The translations under genes were made by a program, and so were the position numbers. The notes under the pieces were generated by a model, which ran no database searches, had not been told where the DNA came from, and saw nothing but the letters and a program-made list of their open reading frames with translations. This document shows, in pieces, positions 1-5,448 of a stretch of 5,448 nt of DNA. Origin of the DNA: Mailhella sp. GTDB lineage: Bacteria; Desulfobacterota; Desulfovibrionia; Desulfovibrionales; Desulfovibrionaceae. The stretch's first letter is position 1, and the number at the start of each line of letters is the position of its first letter. The stretch spans positions 1 through 5,448 of the forward strand of contig JAHHTE010000145.1 in NCBI GenBank assembly GCA_020024815.1, given 5' to 3'.

Positions 1-1
1 G

Positions 2-1879
2 CTTAAAAAGACCATAAACAAAGAATTACAAGAAACAAAAGAAATAATTCTTTCTTCACAAAAAAAAGAAAAAGAAAAATTACAACTACATAAAGAAAAA
101 GAAAAAAATTATACTACATTATTAAATAATAAATTACTACGTGAATTTGAAAATGAATTAAAACATCTTAGAGAAAAAAAAGGATTTATTGAACGTATTC
201 TTAGTTTAGAAGAACATAGAAAAAAATTAGAAGATAATAAACCTTGCCCTCTTTGTGGAGCATTACATCACCCTTATGCAGAAGGCAATATTCCTTCTCT
301 TACAGAAAACGACTTACAAATAAAAAACCTAGAAGAAAAAATAGAAAAAATCAAAGAAGTAGAAAAAGAACTTAATCTATTAAATTTAGAACTTACAGAA
401 ATAAAAGGTAAAATCAATGCTAATCAAATAAGCATTACAGAAAAAGAAAAAAATCTTTCAATCATAACGCAAGAATTAGAAAAAAAACAAAATGAACGTC
501 AACAACTTTTAGAAGAATTTTCAAAAAATAAAGAAATTCTTTTACAAGAAGTTAAACCATTTAATATTTATGAAATTGATCATAATTCTTCTAAACTTAT
601 TGATGAATTAAAACAATATATTACACTTTGGAAGAATAATGAAATTAAAAAAACATCATTAGAAGAAAGCATTAATAAAAAACAAACAAATCTAGCAATT
701 TTGGAAAATCAATACAAAGACAAAGAAAAACAATTAATTGAACAAGAAAAAGTTAAACAAGAAAAACAAACAGAATTTGACATAAACCAAAAAGAAAGAA
801 TGGAACTTTTCGGAACAAAAAACCCAGAACAAGAAAAATTACAAATTCAGAAAAATATCCAAGAATTAGAAAAGCAACATGAGGAAAAAAGAAAAAAACA
901 TCTTGATTATACAAATATATTAACAAAAACAACTGAACAAATTAAATTAAAAAATGAACTATTTCTTCGCACAAATGGTGAATTAACTACGAATACAGAA
1001 AAATTCAATCTTGCACTTGAACAAAATAATTTTCTATCAAAAGAAGAATATATACAAGCCATAATGCCAGCAGAAGAAAAAGAAAAATTAAAAATCTATT
1101 TTGCTGAACTTGAAAAAAATATTCTTCTTACCCAAGATAAAGAAAAAGAATATACTGAAAAATTACAAATAGAAAAAAATAAAAAACTAACACTTGCCTC
1201 TTTAGAAGAAATAAAAGAACAAGCAAATACAAAACAAACAGAATTGCAAACAATTCTTCAAGAATTGGGAAGTATTGAAGAAAAATTACGACAAGATACT
1301 CTTAATAAACAAAAAACAATTCAAATAAAACAAGAATTAGAAAAACTACAAAAAGATCTAGAACATTGGGAACTTTTAGATAAATTAATTGGTTCATCAG
1401 ACGGAAAAAAATTTAGAACCTTTGCACAAGGTATAACATTTGAAAAAGTAATTTATTTTGCTAATCAAAAATTAAAACAATTACAAAAACGATATCTTTT
1501 AATCCGTGATACAGAAGAACCATTAAGCCTTAATATTCTAGATGATTATCAAGGAGGAGAAATACGTTCTGTTCAAACCCTATCAGGTGGTGAAAGTTTT
1601 ATCGTAAGTCTAAGCCTTGCTCTTGGTCTTGCTCAAATGGCAAGTAATACCATTAGTGTTGATTCTCTATTCTTAGATGAAGGTTTTGGAACTCTTGATG
1701 AAGATAGCTTAGAAATGGCTCTTTCTACTCTTGCAACCATGCAACAACAAGGAAAACTTATTGGAATTATTTCTCATATTCCTTTATTAAAAGAACGTAT
1801 TCCTACACAAATAAATATTATTCCACAAAGTGGAGGAAAAAGTATTATTGAAGGTGCTGGCTGTGAAAGAATACAATAA
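2..1879 (+). CDS. sbcC: SbcC, ATPase subunit of the SbcCD nuclease (5'-partial, C-terminal ~625 residues)
   Basis: The reading frame is open from base 2 to the TAA at 1877-1879, so this is the C-terminal 625 residues of a protein starting left of the window. SbcC pairs with the nuclease SbcD; the ATP-driven complex cuts hairpins and protein-blocked double-strand ends in the cytoplasm. Visible parts in order: a Lys/Glu/Gln-rich coiled-coil arm; the zinc hook KPCPLCG with Cys at fragment residues 82 and 85 (bases 245-256), which joins two SbcC molecules through Zn; the returning coiled-coil arm to about residue 455; then the C-terminal ABC ATPase lobe. That lobe has the signature motif LSGGE (1580-1594), Walker B and D-loop LFLDEGFGTLDE (1667-1702) and the H-loop His in IISHI (1775-1777). 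About 540 residues follow the hook, close to what I recall for E. coli SbcC (1,048 residues in all). Walker A, Q-loop and the first arm lie outside. A TTG at 701 is internal, not a start. No frameshift is seen. sbcD would be expected just upstream. Confidence 0.97.
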   Translation, partial: LKKTINKELQETKEIILSSQKKEKEKLQLHKEKEKNYTTLLNNKLLREFENELKHLREKKGFIERILSLEEHRKKLEDNKPCPLCGALHHPYAEGNIPSLTENDLQIKNLEEKIEKIKEVEKELNLLNLELTEIKGKINANQISITEKEKNLSIITQELEKKQNERQQLLEEFSKNKEILLQEVKPFNIYEIDHNSSKLIDELKQYITLWKNNEIKKTSLEESINKKQTNLAILENQYKDKEKQLIEQEKVKQEKQTEFDINQKERMELFGTKNPEQEKLQIQKNIQELEKQHEEKRKKHLDYTNILTKTTEQIKLKNELFLRTNGELTTNTEKFNLALEQNNFLSKEEYIQAIMPAEEKEKLKIYFAELEKNILLTQDKEKEYTEKLQIEKNKKLTLASLEEIKEQANTKQTELQTILQELGSIEEKLRQDTLNKQKTIQIKQELEKLQKDLEHWELLDKLIGSSDGKKFRTFAQGITFEKVIYFANQKLKQLQKRYLLIRDTEEPLSLNILDDYQGGEIRSVQTLSGGESFIVSLSLALGLAQMASNTISVDSLFLDEGFGTLDEDSLEMALSTLATMQQQGKLIGIISHIPLLKERIPTQINIIPQSGGKSIIEGAGCERIQ

Positions 1880-1897
1880 TTTTCTCTTTTCATAAGG

Positions 1898-1980
1898 AAA
1901 ATAATTTTACTTTAATCAGTATAACAAAAATCTAACAAAGTTTATTTTTAAAATAATTTCACTTTAGCTATTACAACAAA
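1898..1980. repeat. Imperfect direct repeat, two ~31 bp copies
   Basis: Copy 1 (1898-1928) and copy 2 (1950-1980) lie 52 bases apart. The first 17 bases, AAAATAATTT[T/C]ACTTTA, differ at one position. The following 14 bases match at about 9 positions and both end in ACAAA. The repeat begins 18 bases after the sbcC stop. In DNA this AT-rich a short repeat can arise by chance or by a decayed local duplication, so no function is assigned. Confidence 0.4.
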
Positions 1981-2020
1981 GAAAATGACAGATAAAACAT
2001 ACCCCAACCCTCAATTAAAC

Positions 2021-2050
2021 AAATTTATTGAAACAAACTTCAATAAATTT
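2021..2050. repeat. Perfect inverted repeat, 12 bp arms, 6-base loop
   Basis: The left arm AAATTTATTGAA (2021-2032) is the exact reverse complement of TTCAATAAATTT (2039-2050), with the loop ACAAAC between. The stem has only two G/C pairs and no T-run follows it on either strand, so it is a poor intrinsic terminator. It could form a weak hairpin at the 3' end of the sbcC transcript, or be a dyad binding site; neither is shown by the sequence. Confidence 0.5.
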
Positions 2051-2122
2051 ACTTAGATAAGAATATAAGTTAGAAATACCCTCTACTAATTATAAAAAAA
2101 ATAAAAACACAACGTTAAAAAA

Positions 2123-2154
2123 CAAAAGCTCTTTTGCACGTAAAAGAGCTTTTG
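2123..2154 (-). terminator. Rho-independent terminator, probably bidirectional, best for the leftward operon
   Basis: The arms CAAAAGCTCTTTT (2123-2135) and AAAAGAGCTTTTG (2142-2154) are perfect 13 bp complements around the loop GCACGT. Read on the minus strand, the stem runs directly into TTTTGTTTTTT (the last stem bases plus 2122 downward), a good U-tract, about 100 bases after the stop of the leftward operon. Read on the plus strand, only the four T bases in the stem end are present before GGATTAAAAAG, so it would stop sbcC transcripts less strongly. The central GAGC/GCTC core supplies the G/C pairs. Confidence 0.72.
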
Positions 2155-2178
2155 GATTAAAAAGTTTTGAAAGGAGAG

Positions 2179-2216
2179 TATGAGAGGAAAACTTTTTCAA
2201 AAGTTTTCCTCTCATA
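2179..2216. repeat. Long perfect hairpin, 18 bp arms with 2-base spacer
   Basis: TATGAGAGGAAAACTTTT (2179-2196) and AAAAGTTTTCCTCTCATA (2199-2216) are exact reverse complements separated by TC. The element starts 38 bases past the stop of the unknown minus-strand gene and is the first structure its transcript would meet. No T-run follows directly on either side: minus-strand reading continues ACTCTCCTTTCAAAACTTTT, and plus-strand reading continues with A bases. It therefore looks like an mRNA 3'-end stabiliser or a member of an intergenic repeat family rather than a classic terminator. It is neighbour to the terminator hairpin at 2123-2154, and an alternative fold with 2159-2168 is possible. 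Confidence 0.65.
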
Positions 2217-2254
2217 AAAAAACATTAAAAATTTCTAACTAACAAACTTTCTAC

Positions 2255-3349
2255 TTATCTTAATCCCAACTTTACAGACCATTCAATAAAAATATTTTCA
2301 ATTTTTATCAATTTATTTTTTGAAAGTGCTAATACTCCAATCAAATCTTGCATTTGATCTTTACTTATTCCACTTGCCAATAATTTTTGTGTAAGACTTT
2401 CCAAACTTTCTGTTGTTTTTTCTGCTTCTAATAACGCTTTTTGTTCTTCTTGTGAAAAATCAGAAAATTTTGTTGCAAAAAGCATTTCACAAGCCATTTC
2501 ACGTGGCATGGGCATTTGATAACGACCTAAATATACAACACTAAAGGCATAAATATTTTGCAATACTTCGCATTGAGAACTTTTTGCAAATTGTGGTACT
2601 GTTTTTAAAAGTACAGTAAATCTTTTTAATTTACGTACAAGTTCTGCTTTGGAATCTCCAGAACGACCATAAAAAACAATATCTTTTTTACGTAACGCTA
2701 TAATTGCAAGAACTAAAGCCATACAAAAAATTTCTTGTTCAGAACAATTTTGAAAAATATCTTGTTTAAATAACTCAAACTTTGTAAAAGCGTCAACACT
2801 TCTAAGCTCAAGCAAAGAAGAACAATAAGGAATAGATTCTTGACAAGGATTTTGTTTAAAATATCCCAATACCATTGCATTAATTAGCATTGCAACCTTG
2901 TAAAAAGGTAACATTTCATTTTCTTTGTATTTTTGCAATAGTGCTTCTTTTATCCCTAAAAAAGTATATGCATTAGGGTCAAGTCGAAGTTCAATAGCTA
3001 AACGAATAAAATCTTCTTCTGTATACAATTTAGTTGGTAATGCTAAAATTGCAAAGATAATATTATGTTCTATTTCTTCTAAACTATTACCAGTTACTCC
3101 CAAAATGTTAGCCGTAGCTTTTAACATTTCATCATAAGATGAAAAACTACTTTGATGAACACACTCTAAAGCTATTTCATCAGCATATTGATGATGATCA
3201 GGAACATAACATTTATAATTCCGAGAAGTTAGTAATTTGCTTTCTCCTTTCTCCTCACCTGTTTTCTGTTTATTTAAAAGTGCAACTATTATATCAAAAT
3301 CATTACTAACTACATGAGAAAAAAATTCTAATTGATTATCTATTTGCAT
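2255..3349 (-). CDS. Uncharacterised mostly helical protein, 364 aa, last gene of the proC operon
   Basis: I do not recognise this family. Translation gives a 364-residue protein with no signal peptide and no clear membrane segment; the hydrophobic stretches (about 97-104, 153-163, 208-219) are interrupted and look like buried helices, so a cytoplasmic protein is likely. There are eight Cys (47, 63, 169, 176, 202, 209, 260, 287). Cys47 with His52-His53 and Cys63 is the only cluster that could hint at metal binding, and this is weak. Residues 99-124 (FAILALPTKLYTEEDFIRLA...) resemble the C-terminal residues 337-364 (IGVLALSKNKLIKIENIFIEW...), an 'LAL..KL...E' helix pair somewhat like TerB-type helical domains; this is only a resemblance. 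The start at 3349 is fixed by TAGGAG five bases upstream, whose TAG is the proC stop, giving an 8-base gap and probable translational coupling. Codon use matches the neighbours, so recent acquisition is not suggested. Confidence 0.88.
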   Translation of the reverse strand: MQIDNQLEFFSHVVSNDFDIIVALLNKQKTGEEKGESKLLTSRNYKCYVPDHHQYADEIALECVHQSSFSSYDEMLKATANILGVTGNSLEEIEHNIIFAILALPTKLYTEEDFIRLAIELRLDPNAYTFLGIKEALLQKYKENEMLPFYKVAMLINAMVLGYFKQNPCQESIPYCSSLLELRSVDAFTKFELFKQDIFQNCSEQEIFCMALVLAIIALRKKDIVFYGRSGDSKAELVRKLKRFTVLLKTVPQFAKSSQCEVLQNIYAFSVVYLGRYQMPMPREMACEMLFATKFSDFSQEEQKALLEAEKTTESLESLTQKLLASGISKDQMQDLIGVLALSKNKLIKIENIFIEWSVKLGLR

Positions 3350-3354
3350 AACAA

Positions 3355-3359
3355 CTCCT
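3355..3359 (-). promoter_or_regulatory. Ribosome binding site of the unknown gene, overlapping the proC stop
   Basis: On the minus strand TAGGAG-TTGTT-ATG is read. The AGGAG core is five bases before the ATG at 3349, and its first bases form the TAG stop of proC (3360-3358). A ribosome finishing proC therefore sits on this site, which suggests coupled translation. Confidence 0.8.
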
Positions 3360-4176
3360 AATTATTCTTTTTTATGAGTTCTAAATTTCTATCATAAGTA
3401 GCAAGAATTGCATCAATTATTGCCCCACGAACAGTATTTTTATCTAATGTATTCATACCTACAATAGTTGTACCCTTTGGAGAACACACATTCAAACGCA
3501 ATCTAGCATGATCTGTATGAGCATTTGCTTGAGCCAATTTTGCACTTCCCACAAAAAGTTGATCTATTAATTTTTTTGCATCATCATAACGAAAACCTAA
3601 GCGAATAGCAGCTTCCATCATTGCTTCTTGCATATAAAAAACAAAAGCAGGGCCACTTCCAATCAATGTAGAAAATTCAGAAAAAAAACTTTCAGGTAAA
3701 ATAACAGTTGTACCTACTGCATTAAAAATTGTTTGTATCATTTCTTTTTGAGAAAAACTAAGCATTGTATCATCAAAACATAATGCAGTACAAGCTTCAC
3801 CAACCATAGCTGGAGTATTAGGCATTACTACAACAACAGGACAAAGAGAAGAGCTAGCTTGTTTAATTGTTTCCACAGAAACACCTGCAGCAATAGAGCA
3901 AAGTATTTTTTCATTATTTAGAAACGGCATTATTTTATTAACCAAAGCTTGCACAGCATAAGGTTTCACAGCAATAACAATAATATCTACAAGCTTAGTC
4001 AATTCTTCTTCACTTTGACAAATAATTAATCCACATTCTTTTTGTAATTTTTCTAACTTATAAGCATTATGATCATAACCTGCTACTTTAAAATTTTGAG
4101 ATTTACTAATACCTTGAATAATAGCCGATCCCATATTTCCACAACCAATAAACCCAACAGTTTGCATTTTTTGCAT
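3358..4176 (-). CDS. proC: Pyrroline-5-carboxylate reductase (ProC)
   Basis: This 272-residue cytoplasmic enzyme would reduce 1-pyrroline-5-carboxylate to L-proline with NAD(P)H, the last step of proline synthesis. The length is normal for the family. The N-terminal Rossmann domain carries GFIGCGNMG (residues 8-16, the GxGxxG dinucleotide loop), then AVKP (69-72) and MPNTP (118-122), both family landmarks. The C-terminal helical dimerisation and active-site domain shows GSGPAF (173-178) and the signature region LNVCSPKGTTIVGMNTLD (228-245). The usual SPGGTT is SPKGTT here, with Lys at 234 (bases 3475-3477). The start at 4176 is preferred over Met4 because GAGGT lies just upstream of it, and nothing like a ribosome site precedes Met4. 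The gene begins 13 bases after the kinase stop and its own stop overlaps the next ribosome site, so it is the middle gene of a three-gene operon. Confidence 0.97.
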   Translation of the reverse strand: MQKMQTVGFIGCGNMGSAIIQGISKSQNFKVAGYDHNAYKLEKLQKECGLIICQSEEELTKLVDIIVIAVKPYAVQALVNKIMPFLNNEKILCSIAAGVSVETIKQASSSLCPVVVVMPNTPAMVGEACTALCFDDTMLSFSQKEMIQTIFNAVGTTVILPESFFSEFSTLIGSGPAFVFYMQEAMMEAAIRLGFRYDDAKKLIDQLFVGSAKLAQANAHTDHARLRLNVCSPKGTTIVGMNTLDKNTVRGAIIDAILATYDRNLELIKKNN

Positions 4177-4180
4177 AGTT

Positions 4181-4185
4181 ACCTC
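4181..4185 (-). promoter_or_regulatory. Ribosome binding site of proC
   Basis: The minus strand reads TAATGAGGTAACTATG across the kinase-proC junction. GAGGT lies four bases before the ATG at 4176 and five bases after the TAA of the kinase. This decides the proC start in favour of the first Met rather than Met4. Confidence 0.75.
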
Positions 4186-4189
4186 ATTA

Positions 4190-5448
4190 TTATAAGTTCC
4201 AAGTGGCTTCTATTTTTGTTCCTTTACCTTTTGCTGTTTCAATATGCAATATACCCCCACTTATAACCACACGTTCTTTTATATTACGAATACCATGACC
4301 CGCATTACTATTTAAATTCTTTTCTTGCTTCTCTAATGAAAAACCTACTCCATTATCAATAATGATAACTTTATAATCAACATCTTGAATAACTTGTACT
4401 ATAACCAAAGTTGCTTGACTATGCTTTGCAATATTATTCATGCATTCTTGTATAATCCTAAATGTAACAGTTTGCAATGTTGAACTTAACAGTAATTCAT
4501 CAAAAAAGAAATCAGCATTTATAGTTATTGTTGGATGTGTAATTTTATAATCTTCTATATACCATTCAAGAGTTTTTAACAACCCAATATCTAAATGAGG
4601 AGGTCTTAAATCTGTTTGTATTCTCCGTAGTTGATTAGCAACACTTTTAACAATTTTTATAGAACCATCTAATGCCTCTCTTGCATTTTTCATTTCAGAT
4701 TCACTAAGCAAACGTAAAGCATGTTCAATTCCAAATTTAATTGTTCCAATATTTGAACCAATATCATCATGTAATTCTGCTGCAAGTTTAAAACGTTCTT
4801 CTTCAGAAAGTTTTACTATTTTTTCAGATAATTGTCGTATTTCTTCTGTTCTTTGTAAAACTAATTCTTCTAAATTTTGATGAGATTCTCGCAATTTCCT
4901 ATCATTTTCTTCTATCTGCTCTACAAAATCATACACTGCACATGTTAAATCTCTTATTTCAGAAACACCATATTCAGAAGTTGAACAAGAATAAGTATCA
5001 ACTCTTTTCTTTATATAATCATCTAATAAACGAAATGGACTAAGAATATATCGCAATAAAAACTTATAAACTAAGACAATCAAAATACAAGAAATAATAC
5101 TAATAAAAATTGTTGAATAAGATAAATAATCCATCATGGTTTTTATTTCATTATTTTGATTTTTAGCTGTATTATTAAGTTTTTCAAAAATATTTACTGA
5201 TAATTGCATTGACTGATTAGCTAACGAATCTAAACTAATAATAATTGATGTTTCTTTATTTCTTAACTCTTCTAATTTAATAAATAACGTCGCAATTCCA
5301 TTTTGTTGGGCAGTCAATTCTTGAATACGAAAATATAAATCACGTAAAGAAGAATTAAGTATATCTTGTTCATTTTTCTGTAATTCTTGAATATTAGCCT
5401 TTAATCTATCATAAACTTTTACTCCATAAAACATTGGAACATCAGTAT
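4190..5448 (-). CDS. Sensor histidine kinase, HisKA_3 (NarX/DegS-like) type, N-terminus outside the window
   Basis: An inner-membrane two-component kinase that would autophosphorylate a His and pass the phosphate to a LuxR/NarL-type response regulator. Residues are numbered from the ATG at 5434. Residues 1-104 are a helical, probably periplasmic sensor region; a membrane segment spans about 107-127; a HAMP-like linker with the usual Pro (ILSPFRLLDDYI) runs 128-175; a coiled coil spans 176-210. The dimerisation helix EEERFKLAAELHDDIGSNIG has phospho-acceptor His222 (bases 4769-4771). The HATPase_c domain has an N-box IIQECMNNIAKH (Glu330, Asn334), G1 box DNGVG (360-364) and G2 box GHG (379-381), then a normal GKGTKIEATW end. 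All catalytic parts look intact. The frame stays open through 5448, no ribosome site precedes the ATG at 5434, and the expected first membrane helix is absent, so the true start lies right of the window. The signal cannot be told from sequence, and no response regulator is present here. Confidence 0.93.
   Translation of the reverse strand, partial: TDVPMFYGVKVYDRLKANIQELQKNEQDILNSSLRDLYFRIQELTAQQNGIATLFIKLEELRNKETSIIISLDSLANQSMQLSVNIFEKLNNTAKNQNNEIKTMMDYLSYSTIFISIISCILIVLVYKFLLRYILSPFRLLDDYIKKRVDTYSCSTSEYGVSEIRDLTCAVYDFVEQIEENDRKLRESHQNLEELVLQRTEEIRQLSEKIVKLSEEERFKLAAELHDDIGSNIGTIKFGIEHALRLLSESEMKNAREALDGSIKIVKSVANQLRRIQTDLRPPHLDIGLLKTLEWYIEDYKITHPTITINADFFFDELLLSSTLQTVTFRIIQECMNNIAKHSQATLVIVQVIQDVDYKVIIIDNGVGFSLEKQEKNLNSNAGHGIRNIKERVVISGGILHIETAKGKGTKIEATWNL

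Larger units (their letters stand above)
1880..2254. other. Convergent intergenic region, no gene, rich in inverted repeats
   Basis: These 375 bases lie between the stop codons of sbcC (rightward) and the unknown gene (leftward). I see no credible protein gene, tRNA or convincing promoter. The content is an imperfect direct repeat (1898-1980), three perfect inverted repeats (2021-2050, 2123-2154, 2179-2216) and A-rich filler between them. Since both neighbours end here, the region's main expected job is transcription termination in both directions. The 20-codon frame at 2180-2242 with an upstream AAAGGAG is discussed as a finding, not called as a gene. Confidence 0.85.

Noticed and set aside
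59..80. Runs of A in the sbcC coiled coil as phase-variable tracts
   Set aside because: The runs are about eight bases and are expected from AAA/GAA codons in a Lys/Glu-rich coil; the frame is intact and no switching role is suggested.
701..1879. Separate 392-residue protein starting at TTG 701
   Set aside because: The same frame is open back to base 2 and upstream codons encode the SbcC zinc hook, so TTG 701 is an internal Leu codon.
2028..2060. Possible promoter (TTGAAA ... TAGATA) in the intergenic gap
   Set aside because: The spacing is about 21 bases, the -10 match is poor, it overlaps the 2021-2050 hairpin, and no rightward gene follows.
2648..2672. Walker A-like GRSGDSK in the unknown protein
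   Set aside because: It does not fit GxxxxGK[ST], and there is no Walker B or other nucleotide-binding feature.
2925..3137. 70-codon plus-strand frame
   Set aside because: It lies wholly antisense within the unknown 364-residue gene, has no ribosome site or recognisable protein, and its neighbours' coding evidence is on the other strand.
4069..4266. 65-codon plus-strand frame across the kinase-proC junction
   Set aside because: It is antisense to two well-supported genes, and its Leu/Tyr/Ile-rich composition is what reversed AT-rich coding DNA gives; it has no start signal.

Overview
The window is a strongly AT-rich bacterial segment with A/T-biased third codon positions and many lysine AAA codons. 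It holds two convergent transcription units separated by a hairpin-rich intergenic gap. The left unit (+ strand) is the C-terminal part of sbcC, the ATPase and coiled-coil subunit of the SbcCD (Mre11/Rad50-type) nuclease. It enters from beyond the left edge and ends at 1879. The right unit (- strand) is a tightly spaced cluster, read right to left: a NarX/DegS-type sensor histidine kinase running off the right edge, proC (pyrroline-5-carboxylate reductase), and a 364-residue protein I do not recognise. The gaps are 13 and 8 bases, and each downstream gene has its own Shine-Dalgarno sequence, so co-transcription from a promoter outside the window is likely.

The only long non-coding stretch is 1880-2254, between the two convergent stop codons. 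It contains three perfect inverted repeats: 12 bp arms at 2021-2050, 13 bp arms at 2123-2154 and 18 bp arms at 2179-2216. It also contains an imperfect direct repeat of about 31 bp near the sbcC end. The middle hairpin is the best terminator candidate, and its U-tract is better for the leftward operon than for sbcC. The 18 bp hairpin and the sequence leading into it can form a second, mutually exclusive fold. This arrangement looks to me like an intergenic repeat family rather than a unique sequence.

Organism: a bacterium that is probably Gram-negative, with reduced GC and compact operons. From memory, the combination of a GCTCTTTT-type terminator hairpin followed by an AAAAGTTTTGAAAGGAG... 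long hairpin resembles intergenic elements of Desulfovibrionaceae. An AT-rich, host-associated member such as a Lawsonia-like bacterium would fit, but this is a weak inference that the window cannot prove.

How the genes work together: SbcCD processes hairpin and blocked DNA ends and is independent of the other unit. ProC makes the last step of proline synthesis. The kinase needs a response regulator that is not in the window. The unknown protein is mostly helical and seems soluble. I see no mobile element, tRNA, rRNA or CRISPR array, and no clearly novel system. The least explained items are the unknown operon partner and the hairpin cluster.
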